A stretch of DNA of 64,000 nt from Solenopsis invicta (taxonomy: Eukaryota > Arthropoda > Insecta > Hymenoptera > Formicidae): positions 3,573,501 to 3,637,500 of the forward strand of contig NC_052666.1 in the NCBI RefSeq assembly GCF_016802725.1. The letters run 5' to 3'. The notes beneath the pieces are model-generated. The model was given only the letters and a program-made list of their open reading frames with translations, was not told the DNA's origin and searched no databases. Made by a program: the position numbers and the translations under genes. Below are positions 1-11,600 of this stretch, one piece after another (within the stretch, counting starts at the first letter, position 1; the number at the start of each line of letters is the position of its first letter).

Positions 1-3000
1 AATAAACGGAGAGATGGCAGAGACTAAGCTGAAATACAACGGAAACAGATGGAGGATCATTACACTCTACAGCCAAAAAATTGAAGAAACGATGAAAACA
101 CTAACGGAATGGATACCAGAAGAAGAGGAAAACTATTTACTGATAGGAGGAGATTTCAACGCGAGAACTGGAAGCGAAGGAGGCCCGATTGAAGAAGAAG
201 AAGCAGAAAAGAGAAGCAAAATCAGACGGTCCATAGACAAAGTGAGTAATAGAGAAGGACGAATATTGCTGAATAGAATAGAAGAAAGAGGTTGGTCAAT
301 TTTAAATGGAAGTTTTGACAAAGAAGGAGGATGGACATATATAGGAGGATCGGGGATGTCAGTCATAGATTACATAATAGGAAATGACAAAGCGTTAGGG
401 GAAGTAAAATCGGTGGAAGAAGGAGAAAGAACAGAGTCGGACCACATGCCATTAGAAGCAGAATTAGTAGGAGCACAAACAAAGAAGAAAAACGACAGAA
501 ACAAGAAAAGGGAAATAGAGAAAAGCGTTTGGACAGAAGAAGGAATAGAAATGTACATGGAAAACTGCAAAGACTGGGCGAGCACACAGGAGGAAACGGA
601 AGGAATATGGAAGGAGATAAGTGACAAGATAAAGAAATCCATAATAAAACAGATAAAGAAGATAATTCCATGGAAAATAGGAAAAAAACAGTGGTACAAC
701 AAAGAGTGGAAAGTAAAGAAAAGAGAATTAAGGAAGACACTGAGAAATATAAAGAAGAAAAGAATTAGCAAAGAAGACTACATTGCAAAGAGAAAAGAAT
801 ACAAAGAGTGGTGTAAAGAGCAGAAGAAGAAGCATGAACAGGCAGAAGAAGAGGAAATCCGAAGGATAAAGAGCGAGAAAGAGGCGTGGAAGTATATCAA
901 TAAATACGGAAAGAAAAGAAAGGAGGGGATATGCGACAACATAAAGATGGAAGAATGGAGAGATTATTTCATAGGACTCGGAAGCATACAGGAAAAAGAA
1001 ACAGACATAGGCGAACGAGAAAGCGATACAGGCACGAAGATGGAGGAGGAACCAGGAGACATAGAAAAGGAAGAACTAAGAAAAATATTAAGGAAACTAA
1101 AAAATGCAAAAGCCCCCGGAGAAGACGGAATAGAGAACGAGGCGTGGAAATTTATGTCAGTAGAAATAGGAGAAGAATTTTGGAAACTTATCAACAAAAT
1201 ATGGAAAGGAGGAGGACTACCAAGAGATTGGAACAGAGGAGTAATTAGCCCAATTTACAAAAGAGGAGAGAAGAACGAGATAAAGAATTACAGAGGAATA
1301 ACATTATTGGACTCGGCGTACAAAATATATGCAAGCATACTAAATGAAAGGTTAGAAAAAGAAACAGCAGATAAATTGAGAGAAACGCAGTTCGGATTCA
1401 GGAAGGGAAGAGGAACTATGGACGCAGTCTTCACGATAAACTACATCGTGAACAGAGAATTGTGCAAGAAAGGAGGAAAAATATTCGCATTTTTTGCGGA
1501 TATGAAAGCAGCTTTCGATAAGGTGAATAGAAAGCAGCTGATAGAGTCGATGGAGAGGATGAATATAGAGACAAATCTGAGACGGAGGATCACGGAAATA
1601 TATAAAGAGACAAGAAATGTGATAAAAATAGGAGAAGAGAAATCTCAAGAGTTTTGGACAGGTGGAGGACTCAGGCAAGGTTGCCCATTAAGCCCAGCAC
1701 TATTCAACATATATATAAAAGATCTGGAAGAAGAGATGGAAAAAGGACAGGCCGGAGGAATAGTAGTTGGCAAAGAAAAATTCTGGACGATAACATACGC
1801 AGATGACATCGTTTTGTTGGCAGAGAGAGAAGCGGATCTGAAAGAGATGATGGAGAGGTTCAGGAGATACCTAGAGAAAAAAGAATTGAGCCTTAGTCCG
1901 GATAAATCAAAAGTGATGGTATTCGAAAGTGGAAGAGGAAGAAAAAAGAGAAGAGAATGGAAATGGAGAGAGGAAAATGTGGAAGAGGTCAAAGAGATAA
2001 GATACCTAGGATATATGCTACAGAAAAACGGAGGTGCGGAGAAACATATAAGAGAGAGACTGAGAAGAGCAACAATAGCGATGAAGAGGACTTGGAGCAT
2101 AGAGGAGAGAATATTCAAAGAAGACCATAGAAGAAGAATGAAAATGTTTGAAGCACTTGTTGGAAGCGTAGCGTTATATGGAGCGGAAGTTTGGGGCTGG
2201 AAAAACGAAAAAACGTTAGACGGAGTAAAGAGGAAGTACGCGAAATGGATTCTAAACTTGGACAGAGGAACACCGAATTACATATTATTGGAGGAGACAA
2301 AGATGGAAGAGATTAGAATACAGGCGATCAAAAGAGCACTAAAATACGAGGAAAAGGCGAGAAAATCAAAGAAGAAAATAATAAAAGAATGCATAAAAGA
2401 TTTAGAAAAGTGGCGACCAGGTGCAGAAGAAGGAAGATGGGAAAGAAAGAGAAGAGAGGTGTTGGAGGAGGCAGGAGTAAACAAGGAACAGCTTAGAAAG
2501 GAAAGAGAAGCAGGAAACGAGGAGATGGCAGAGAACATCTTGAAGGAACTAAAAATTAAAGAGAGCAGAGAGAGACAACAGAAGATAAACAAATCCAAGT
2601 ACAACACCAACTACAAGATGATTGCACAGGAAAAGAAACCAAAATACTTGGAGGGGAGGATGAAGAAAAAGGACAGATGCTTGATAGCCAGATACAGATG
2701 CGGGAATGAAACGAAAGGGAGTCAGTATTGGAGAGAAGAGGAGGAAAGGAGATGCAGAGTATGCAAGAAAGCAGAAGAAAGTTTGTACCATATAATGAAA
2801 GATTGCGAAGCAACAAGAAGCGAAATGTCGATAGAAGAACTCACTGGAGAAGAAGGAAAGGGCCTACAAGTAATGAAAAAGATAGAAGAGCTGAGGAAGG
2901 AGATAAACAGGAAGGAGAAGAAAGAAGCAGAAGAGAATAAGAAGGAAGAAGTTCAAACAAACCAAAGATCTAATTGTAACGCTAATGTTAATGTTAATGT

Positions 3001-3191
3001 TGAGGGTGATATTGATTTGTTAGCTGTTGATGATGTTAACTGTAATTTTAAACTATTGAATTTTAAACTATTGAATTCTAAACTTTGAAGTTTAAGTTGA
3101 ATTTGTAATGTAATATAAACAAAAGTGTATGTAACCGGAAGCCATCCTAAGCCGCAAGGCAAACGGATTAAGAACAATAAATAATAATAAT
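1..3191 (+). mobile_element. Non-LTR retrotransposon (LINE), 5' end outside window
   Basis: The element runs in from the left edge and ends in a short 3' UTR followed by AATAA/TAA repeats at about 3170-3191, the usual 3' tail of a non-LTR retrotransposon. The coding strand is extremely purine-rich, so the complementary strand shows many long Leu/Ser/Phe-rich frames that are shadows. The single reading frame has no stop up to 3088, so this copy is young or recently active. The clade (R1, I or a relative) is not resolved. No target-site duplication can be checked because the 5' end is missing. Confidence 0.9.
2..3088 (+). CDS. LINE ORF2: AP endonuclease + reverse transcriptase, 5' partial
   Basis: The frame is open to the window edge; the ATG at 14 is probably internal because the endonuclease domain is already under way. 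Counting from that ATG, the endonuclease signature LIGGDFNARTG is near residue 45, the conserved SVIDYI near 115 and the SDHMPL catalytic motif near 142. Reverse transcriptase motifs follow: FADMKAAFDKV (motif A), GGLRQGCPLSPALFN, and TYADDIVLLAE (motif C, YADD). A CX2CX8HX4C finger (CRVCKK...H...C) lies near residue 915, as in R1-type elements. Such proteins nick the target DNA and copy the element RNA onto it. No stop or frameshift was seen in about 1,025 codons. Confidence is high for family, low for clade. Confidence 0.92.
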   Translation: MNGEMAETKLKYNGNRWRIITLYSQKIEETMKTLTEWIPEEEENYLLIGGDFNARTGSEGGPIEEEEAEKRSKIRRSIDKVSNREGRILLNRIEERGWSILNGSFDKEGGWTYIGGSGMSVIDYIIGNDKALGEVKSVEEGERTESDHMPLEAELVGAQTKKKNDRNKKREIEKSVWTEEGIEMYMENCKDWASTQEETEGIWKEISDKIKKSIIKQIKKIIPWKIGKKQWYNKEWKVKKRELRKTLRNIKKKRISKEDYIAKRKEYKEWCKEQKKKHEQAEEEEIRRIKSEKEAWKYINKYGKKRKEGICDNIKMEEWRDYFIGLGSIQEKETDIGERESDTGTKMEEEPGDIEKEELRKILRKLKNAKAPGEDGIENEAWKFMSVEIGEEFWKLINKIWKGGGLPRDWNRGVISPIYKRGEKNEIKNYRGITLLDSAYKIYASILNERLEKETADKLRETQFGFRKGRGTMDAVFTINYIVNRELCKKGGKIFAFFADMKAAFDKVNRKQLIESMERMNIETNLRRRITEIYKETRNVIKIGEEKSQEFWTGGGLRQGCPLSPALFNIYIKDLEEEMEKGQAGGIVVGKEKFWTITYADDIVLLAEREADLKEMMERFRRYLEKKELSLSPDKSKVMVFESGRGRKKRREWKWREENVEEVKEIRYLGYMLQKNGGAEKHIRERLRRATIAMKRTWSIEERIFKEDHRRRMKMFEALVGSVALYGAEVWGWKNEKTLDGVKRKYAKWILNLDRGTPNYILLEETKMEEIRIQAIKRALKYEEKARKSKKKIIKECIKDLEKWRPGAEEGRWERKRREVLEEAGVNKEQLRKEREAGNEEMAENILKELKIKESRERQQKINKSKYNTNYKMIAQEKKPKYLEGRMKKKDRCLIARYRCGNETKGSQYWREEEERRCRVCKKAEESLYHIMKDCEATRSEMSIEELTGEEGKGLQVMKKIEELRKEINRKEKKEAEENKKEEVQTNQRSNCNANVNVNVEGDIDLLAVDDVNCNFKLLNFKLLNSKL

Positions 3192-4912
3192 AAATGATAA
3201 TGATTGACATTAAACATTACATATTTGAATCACACTATTAATCAAATTACAGATCAATAAAACTGAACAAAGAAGACTCAGTTAAATTTGCGTCATTAAC
3301 AACCGACATGGATGAAGATGATTTTCGGACAATTGGATTCTGGATGTACGTCGAACAAGAAATAATTTTTTAAAGAAAGGAGAGAATTTAATATGGTTAT
3401 AAATGTTGCAACGACAGAAGAAGTAATGCAAGCACAAGGAATTGAAAGAATAGAATTTATTGAATACTGCTGAAAGGAATTCTATATGTAGAATACACAC
3501 AGCTTAAAGGAGTTCTATATGTACTGTAACGACATCGCTCCGCGCACGGACGGTGATCGGACGGAAACGACGTCGCGAAGGGTCGCCGAAGGAATTAGAT
3601 TCGTTTTCTAGTTGGTACAACGATAGGTGTTTATTTAATAGACATTAACGCGTAAAAACAGAGCAAGTGACAATTGTACGACGTGAGCGTAATGAAGTTA
3701 TACAGAGAGCAAAAGAAATGGAATACTAATGCGTGGCGAGAAAATATAATCTACGTTAATCTAAGCGCGCAGACGGACAGACGTAACAATGTGTTTTTGC
3801 GGACGTAAAAACGGATCGGATATTTACAATCTATCTACAGCGTGCCCGCGTCGCGAGACGCGTTTTGCGAAACGACGTCGAACTCGTTTCTTGGAATTCC
3901 GACGTCACGGCTCTCCGAGACGGCGACCTTGTTGCGGCCGTGAAATTGTTTCATGGCGCGGTGCGTAGTGCGGTACAGCGGAGACGCAGCGCGTACATGG
4001 ATCCGTGTATGTCAATGTTCGACTGCGCGCGGCCCGTCGCGAGAAAGTTAATATCGCTGGTGTAATCGCTGGGTGGCACTACCTCACGCCAAGTGCGTTT
4101 GGTGGAGGCACGGAGCACCGTACCCCCTTACGTGTAGTAGCACCGGACTCGGGTTGCGGTAGGGAACGCCCTGCGTCAAGTGGCTTGACGGGGCCCAAGC
4201 TGTCTTGAGATCGCTGCGGCGTATGAGGATGGCGGTTCGGATCAGTGGCGAAAAAGATCGAGAGTCAAGTGTTTTGACTGAGACTGAGGCGCTCGATCTC
4301 GTTCTCGACCTGGGAATCTTTTCGGCACGCCGATCAAAAGCGGACAACGTATCTGGTATCTTTGGAGGGCAAATACAAAATACAAGAATATTTGAAGGAG
4401 TACGTAGAACGAGTAGAAGAACATTGAAATTTGCAAGTTTGTAAAATAAAGTGTGACAATGGAAGAGAATGCGTGAATAAAGATGTTTTATTATGGTATA
4501 AAAGAAAAGGAATTGTATTGGATACAATACCCAGGGGCGAATTAACAAATTTTCCGCTCCTAGGCTGTTTATACACTGCCCCCCCCCCTTCCACATTAAA
4601 TAGATTATCCATCGATTATGCACATCAATGTAACATGCAGATTTGATACAGATTCACAAATTTATTTTATCTTTGAGTTTTTCTTGCGGCGCGATCCTCA
4701 CTATCTCTTCTTAGAAAACTTCAATTTTTTTTTAGTTTGCAGTTTTTGTACAGTATAAGGTCTAAAATGTGATATATATGTAAAATTTTTTTTAAAAAAT
4801 ATTTTACTTTAATATACACATGCTTACAAATTTATACAATACATTTTCGGATCTAAAGATTTTATTTAACAATTTTTTTTTTTTAATAAACAACTTTCAT
4901 CGCTCATTTTGT
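3192..4912. other. Unassigned, with a GC-rich island at 3530-4330
   Basis: No gene is supported here. A roughly 800-bp CpG-rich block (3530-4330) contrasts sharply with the AT-rich surroundings and contains only short frames of 66-79 codons without recognisable domains. It could be a promoter/first-exon region, an LTR or a remnant of a GC-rich element; LTR-type TG...CA termini with a matching duplication were looked for and not found. A small duplication of GGARTTCTATATGTA lies at about 3475-3522. A run of C lies near 4580-4590. Confidence 0.4.
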
Positions 4913-5787
4913 GCCGGTGTGAAGTTAGCATTCCATGTTTAAAAAATAAATATTTTAATCAGAGTTCCATTTGCGCCCATAATACTTCTACAGTTCCTGG
5001 TAGATTGAAACAATAGTACTGTCAATTTGAATAAAAAAATTTAATTTTAAAAATATGGGGTGCCAGCTTCCCGTAGAACCCCAAGTTACGAAAGAAATAA
5101 ATAAAATTACAAAACTTAAGAACTATCGCAGAACTATCGAAAAATATCAAAGAGCCGTCCAGAACTCGCAATGAAAAGATACTTTACTCTTGTAATTTAA
5201 ACCAACGTTTAGGTTTAAAAATTGTTTATAAAGAAATAGCCGATATAACTCTTTTTGAAATTGTCAAAAGTATGCGACAACTACCGAGAACCGCTATCAA
5301 ATCTATCGGAACTGTCAGCACTATGTTCTATGAACTTCTATGATGGATGGGTTGCCAGCGGTCAGATTAAAAATGTGTTTTAAAATATTAGATATGCAAA
5401 ACTATTTTTAAAATTTATCAGAAACTATAGAACTTTTCAAGAACTGTAATATTTTGTGATTTTATTAATTTTTTTCGTAACTTGGGGTGTCAGCGGTCAG
5501 TTAAAAAATGTTTAAAAATACTAAATATGCAGAATTATTTTAAAAATTTATTAAGAGCTATAGAACTCTTTGAGAACTATAAGATTTTGTGATTTTATTT
5601 ATTTTTTTTTGTAACTTGGGGTGCTACGAAAAGTTGGCACCCCATATTTTTAAAAAAGAATTTTTTTGTTCAAATTGACAGAATTATTATTTTAATCTAT
5701 CAGGAAATGTAGAGCTATTGTGGGTGCAAATAAAACTCTGATTAAAATATTTATTTTTTAAAGATGAGATGCCAACTTCACACCGGC
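4913..5787. mobile_element. Foldback element, 875 bp, 9-bp target-site duplication
   Basis: The two halves are imperfect reverse complements around a centre near 5350. The outer termini begin GCCGGTGTGAAGTTRGCA on both sides. A second inverted block (GGGGTGCCARCTT...CCCCAAGTTAC) lies at 5056-5095 and 5610-5650. Flanks are TCATTTTGT (4904-4912) and TCATTTGGT (5788-5796), a 9-bp duplication with one mismatch. A 9-bp duplication and very long inverted repeats are typical of Foldback and Mutator-type elements; no transposase is encoded. It shares its terminus with the giant palindrome at 56536-59500. Confidence 0.82.
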
Positions 5788-6013
5788 TCATTTGGTCGCA
5801 TCCTAAAATTTGTTGTCCTAGGCCCGGGCCTAGGTAGGGAATGTGGCTCCGACTATACCATACATAATTCAGCAGAACGGTAAAGCAAAAAGGTTGAACA
5901 GAACCTTATTGAATAAAATTAGAGTACTCTTGTTTGATTTAGGATTTAATAAGGATATGTGTGGTTATATTGTTCTGTTTATATAATAAATATAATATTG
6001 TTTTGTTTATATA

Positions 6014-6600
6014 CAGGGTGTTTAAAAAATACCTAGCACTAAATACGTTACGAGATTTCTTACATAAAAATAAATAATAAAATTTTCAAAAGAAAAATCG
6101 AGATATCAATAGTTTTTGAATGGTGAGCTGTTAAATTTGACCAATTACGGAGCGTAACCATCCGGCGCTCAGATACGTCGCACTCGGACTGTCTTATGAT
6201 TTTCATGTCTTAACTTTTATGTATTAACTAAACAAATAAAAAAATAATGATATTCAAACATTTTGTTAAGTTATTACTTATAATTTAAGAAATAATAAGT
6301 CGAGTCTGCTTTATGTCTTTAAACATTTGTTTATTGGCTATTTTTAGGAATAGTTTTTGTCATAGGCGACGTTGATAAAGCTAACAAATTGAAAGGATTT
6401 CCAGTTTTTTGGATAGAAAAAACGTACTGCTGCAGTCCATGGAATTCGAAGGTCACGGGCGCGTTTGTTTGAGTGCGACGTGCCTGAGCGCCGGATGGTT
6501 ACGCTCCTTAATTGATAAACAAGCTCATCATTGGTTCAACAGCTCACCATGCAAAAACTATTGATGTTAAAACTAATGATATTACACAAATAAGAAAAAT
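6014..6600. repeat. Degenerate palindromic element with CAGGGTGTTT end
   Basis: A CAGGGTGTTT terminus at 6014-6023, of the kind ending many insect DNA transposons, is followed by an imperfect inverted repeat pairing about 6100-6185 with about 6465-6570. The core pairing is GGAGCGTAACCATCCGGCGC with its reverse complement around 6495. The right terminus is not clear. No coding sequence is present. From 5788 to 6013 nothing recognisable was seen. Confidence 0.5.
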
Positions 6601-7129
6601 TAAATTTATTTATTAGATTGAAATAAGGATGAGGAAAATAAACATGAAGGTTGTGTGAGAAGATGCAAATAATGAAAACAAAAAAAAATTGATCTTTAGT
6701 CAATAGAAAAAGACAAAAAGGAAATTTAAATAATAACCAAGAAGAAAATCATGAAGACTTACAAAGGGAAAAAACGTGTAAAAAATCCAAAACACAGAGG
6801 AAGTGTCCGTTTTCAAGAATAGGTAATGTTTACTTATAAAGAAGCAACAACAGGATATGATAAATGAAAATGGTAAGAGGCTATAAATGAAAAAAAGAAA
6901 TTACTAGATGGAAATAATACATGAGAAGAAGTAGAATTGAAGAATGAATAATATAAAGCAGAGAACGAGTTATTTTTGGAGGTTTTTCGAATTACAATTC
7001 ATCTTAATCTTAACAACCAAGATATAGCGGAACGTTTTGAATGTACTTGTCTTTTAGCTGCATTAATTTACATTTTTAATGTCGAATTACTATACTTAAA
7101 TATAAATTTCTATAACTATGCTGATTTTG

Positions 7130-7215
7130 CTCGTTATATAAAAATCAGCATAGTTTTATTCGTCGATGAAATGCGAGAACAGTCTGAATCTATGGTCCAC
7201 TGTGAGGCAACGTCT
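7130..7215 (-). repeat. Dispersed repeat, inverted copy at 51095-51180
   Basis: This 85-bp block (AATCAGCATAGTTTTATTCG, then a segment with GAGAACAGTCTGAATC) recurs in reverse complement near 51095-51165. A second shared block, GCGCTCATGTAGAAATTT, is at 7497-7514 and 51187-51204. The distance between the blocks differs at the two sites, so one copy carries an insertion or the other a deletion. The short frame across 6976-7239 is not a convincing gene. Nothing else is recognised between 6600 and 7130. Confidence 0.6.
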
Positions 7216-7615
7216 CGATGTTCCGAGCCTCTTTATTAAAATGTAATAATTTAAATAAATAATAATTGTTCAAATAACTAATACTAATTTAACTGAATAA
7301 AAATAATGTAGATGAATAAAATGATTCCAAAATGTAAAAATTTTTAACATGTCCTCAATAATTTAAACAGACGAATACATTAATAATTTAAAAACTTACA
7401 AATAGTATAGCGCATGTATAAAGTACTGTGCTCGGTTGTGTATCTGTTTCGTGCGGAGCTAACTACAAGACTGAGTATGAAGATAGTCAAGTTATGCGCT
7501 CATGTAGAAATTTATATTCAATTATAGTTAGAGCTGTGCACCAATGTTATAAGTATCGGCGGCGGGCGCCGGTAATTTTTGTCACGGCGGCGCGGCGGCG
7601 GCGTCAATCGGCATG

Positions 7616-7620
7616 TATTT

Positions 7621-7687
<67 letters not shown>

Positions 7688-7709
7688 TTATATATATATA
7701 CTTTATATA

Positions 7710-7735
<26 letters not shown>
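7616..7735. repeat. (TA)n microsatellite
   Basis: An almost pure TA run from about 7621 to 7684 continues as interrupted TA/TTTA sequence to about 7755. It is directly preceded by a GC-rich GGCGGCGG tract (7555-7605). Frames through it encode only Ile-Tyr repeats and are not genes. Confidence 0.95.
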
Positions 7736-7740
<5 letters not shown>

Positions 7741-7759
7741 TTATTTATTTATTTATGTA

Positions 7760-7900
7760 CAGGGTGTCCGGAAAATCGCCCGAAATATTTTGGGACGTGA
7801 TTCGGGTCTTCAAACGAAGAAAAAAGAGCTATATAAACATAGGTCCGGAAACCCAGGTAGCAAAAGGAGAACGTACAACTTGTATGTGAATAATGTTTGA
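7760..7900 (+). repeat. Transposon-terminus-like segment (CAGGGTGTCCGG)
   Basis: CAGGGTGTCCGG at 7760-7771 matches the general form of insect DNA-transposon ends. The following 130 bases have a different, less AT-rich composition. No opposing terminus was identified, so this is a solo end or a decayed copy. From 7900 to 8650 there is no supported gene; a pair of similar words, TATCATGCTACTGTTG at 8296 and TATCATGCTACCGTTG at 8442, is the only structure noted. Confidence 0.35.
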
Positions 7901-8650
7901 CAATTCTTCACGCATAGTAAATTAAATAAAGAAGCTACCTGTTTCTTCGCTACATTATTGTTCTACAAAATTATCTCAATTCTTGCACGATGAGTTGATC
8001 AATAATTTTCTGCCAAAAGCATTCTACATGTATCCTACTGTGTATAACTTTTCGAAGTTTCTATGTTCTTACTTCAGTTTGAAATATACTAATCCAATAG
8101 TGTGTGTATATTATTCGTAACATTTGGAGAGCATACTAAAAATTGGCTACAACTTAACTAATATAAAGTAACAGTATCGAAATGATGTAGCACTGTCATA
8201 GTGACTACTTGTTGATGGCATCTACCTGATTACAGTAGGATTATATTTAATTTCATGCATACGTGTTTTACGGAAATATAAGATTTCATTATAATATCAT
8301 GCTACTGTTGTAGTTCAACGGTGAAACATTTTAATTACTATATTACTGATGGAATATATCCAATTATTATAGATCTATGCGCATTTATACGTAATGTATG
8401 TTCATCTCTAGCATATAGAGAGTTTAATCATATTATCATGCTACCGTTGTTGACTGATGAGGCGTCATTTTGTCCAATATATATTTTATATAGAATATAT
8501 ATTATGTATCATCATTCTTTGTTTTCATATTTCTTTGTTTTTATCTGTGTGAGCGAAAAGAAAGCTAGGTTTCAGTACCTCCCCAGTATCATCGAAGAAA
8601 GCATCGCAGAGGTTATGACAGATTTTATTAAATTAAAAAATTATAGAACA

Positions 8651-11600
8651 ATGAGTAGCGCCGATAAATTTCCGAAACGAAGCCGGAAAAGTTTTGACAA
8701 ATTGTCAGACAAGCAGAAACGACTTCGCCAGCAAGCTCATTATAATTCGATAATTAGAGCTGTCGAATGTGTAGCTACATCTTCAAATAGAACAATCGAA
8801 GATGATAAATGTAGTACTGCAACATCAAGCAGTGTAAATATTGAAAGTGCAAGTGACAATAGTTTTCAAGATGAAGCAGGTATTGCTACCTAGAGATAAG
8901 TTTATGTTAAAAAAATTACTATGTACGGCAGTAGCCACAGACCATGAAGCCGCGGACCAAAAATTTGTACTATCAATTTTTATAAAACAAGGGGTAAGAG
9001 CCAAACGCAAGTTATTGATGCAAAATAATCTGACATCATATATTTAAAAATTAATTTAATTTAAATTTCGGTCTACATGAGACCATCTTCAGTAAATGTA
9101 AAATACACATCCACCGAGGCCACGCTGGTAAATAAATATATATATTGTGTACATAGTTTCGTAACTTTTTCAAATGAGACAAAGACGGTGTAATGATTTG
9201 CGCAATTTAAATATAAAACTTTTCAAGTCTAATAAATTACAAAATGTTAACAATCATCGTTTATACATACGTCAATAATAAAAACAAATTATATGGCAAT
9301 ACAATTATTCTTCAACATTATCGAAAAAGAATTGAATTGTAATTATTGTCGCTACATTGAAAAAATGACATCAGTTTAAAAAATTGTTTAAAAAATTATA
9401 ATTAACATTATATTTAAATATACATACTGAAATCTTTAATTGAGTATATTCCTCGTTGGATATGTATTTTACATTTACTGAAAATGGTCTCATGTATAGA
9501 CCGAAACATCTAAATTAAACTAAGTCAGATTATATTATTTTGTTGCACTAATAATTTGCGTTTGGCTCTTAGCCCTTGTTTTACATAAATTGATTTTAAT
9601 TCTCATGAGCCTATATTGTTCAATCTAATTTTTACTAAGTTTCACGTGTGAAAAACAATAAAAACTTTTATAATTTCTTCGTGGTCCGTGGCTACTGCCG
9701 TACATAATAATTTTTAATATAAAATTTTCTCCGTTTACTGATACTGGTATCGATCGATGTTTCTTTTGATCCAACAGATGATGATGATATTTTCTACAGT
9801 AGTGATACTTTGGATAGCAATTTGGATGAATATGAAGACAATAGTGATGACAAGCAATATAGCAATGACGACAATTTTAAAAGTGGTAACAATTCTACAG
9901 ATGCGTACCCGAATACTGACTTTATTACGAACTTTACTAACGTGTGCGTTGAAACTAATATGACTCACGTTCAGATAAATAGAATATTATCTGTTCTTAG
10001 ACAACATGAGTGTTTCCAGCAAATACCAAAAGATGCTCGATGTTTATTAAAGACTCCTAGAAAATGTGAAAATATAAAAGTTATTGAGCCTGGCCGATAT
10101 CTTCATATCGGTATTGAAACAAATATTATAACAAAATTAAAAAATATTGATACAGAAATACCTCATGTATTACTTGTAGATTTTTCTACTGATGGCGCTA
10201 ACATTTATAACAATGTTCAATGTGATGTATGGCCGATTCAATTTCGAATTATAAATATATCTGATAAACGCCCGATGATAGCAGGTCTTTATCAAGGAAC
10301 AAAACAGCCTGCTAATTTCAAAGATTTTTTTGCTGCATTTAAAAACGAAATTATTAAATTAATAAATACAGGCTTCATGTATAATGGAAAAAATATTAAA
10401 TTACAAATCAACGCATTTATCGCTGACACTCCAGCAAAACATCATTGCCTCAATATTAAGGGTCATGGTGGCTACTACAGTTGCCCTAAATGTAAAATTC
10501 CTGGGGAACGTCATAAAAACGACCGGACCCACATTTATATAGGAATAGGCTACGCTCCCAGAACCGACGAAGAATTCATTACTTTTCAAATTAATGATTC
10601 TCATATTCAGAATAATGACGATCGGCATCATAATGGCATTTCGGCATTTCACGATTTACCAATGGGATTAGTAAGTCAAGTCCCCATCGACTACATGCAT
10701 TTAGTGTGCCTTGGCGTTGTTAAAAAAATTTTAGTGGCTGCATGGATTGATGGAAAATTTAAACCAAGAGCACTGAATATGGAAACACAAAGACATATTT
10801 CCGAGCGTTTACTAACAATAGCTGCATATAGTTGTCCAAAAGAGTTCGCACGTCTTCCGAGAAGTTTACATGATTGTCATCGATTCAAGGCTACTGAATT
10901 TCGGCAGTTCGTTTTGTATACTTCAATCCCAGTATTCTTAGATTTATTCGGAAAAGACAACAGAATATTATATTTTTTAAAACTACACTGCGCTATTCGC
11001 CTCTTAATTAAGCCAAAACTGAACGACGTTGAGATTAACAAAGCACAAAAATTGTTAGAATCGTTCGTTTCCGACAGCGTAAATATATACGGAAGAAATT
11101 TTTTGTCATATAACATTCATTGTTTAATTCATCTCACAGAAGATGTTCGAAAATTTGGATCTTTAGATCATTTTTCTTGTTTTCCTTTTGAAAACAACAT
11201 GGCATTTTTTCGCAAGATAATAAGAAGTCGCACGAAGAAACTGGAGCAAATTTATAAACGTTACGAAGAAAAAAAAATTACCAATAAGATCTTTCATGTT
11301 CAATTAAACTCAAGCAAAATAATTACTGCTTATCTTGCAAAAAAGATTTCCGAAAACAATTGTCGACCTGTTGTAATAGAAAATAATTTATTACTCCAAT
11401 TTAATTAAATAAGAATTAACAATTTTACTTACAGTTTAGATGATAAGAATAACTGTTGTATATTACACGATGGCAGAATTATTATCATTGTCAATATTTT
11501 AAAATACAGCGATAGCACCTATCGTCTTGTTGGGAAAATGTTTTATAAAGTGGAGAATCTTTATGAAATTGATCAAGATTTCAATTCAACACACGTTGAT

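Noticed and set aside
133..2816. Many long minus-strand frames opposite the LINE
   Set aside because: They are shadows of a purine-rich coding strand: the complement has few stops and encodes Ser/Leu/Phe-rich peptides without motifs.
3525..3828. A possible LTR (TGTAACG...TTTACA) in the GC-rich block
   Set aside because: The flanks do not match (GTAC against ATCT), and no primer site or second copy was found.
7428..7900. Two ORFs through the TA microsatellite
   Set aside because: The peptides are mainly Ile-Tyr repeats read from (TA)n.
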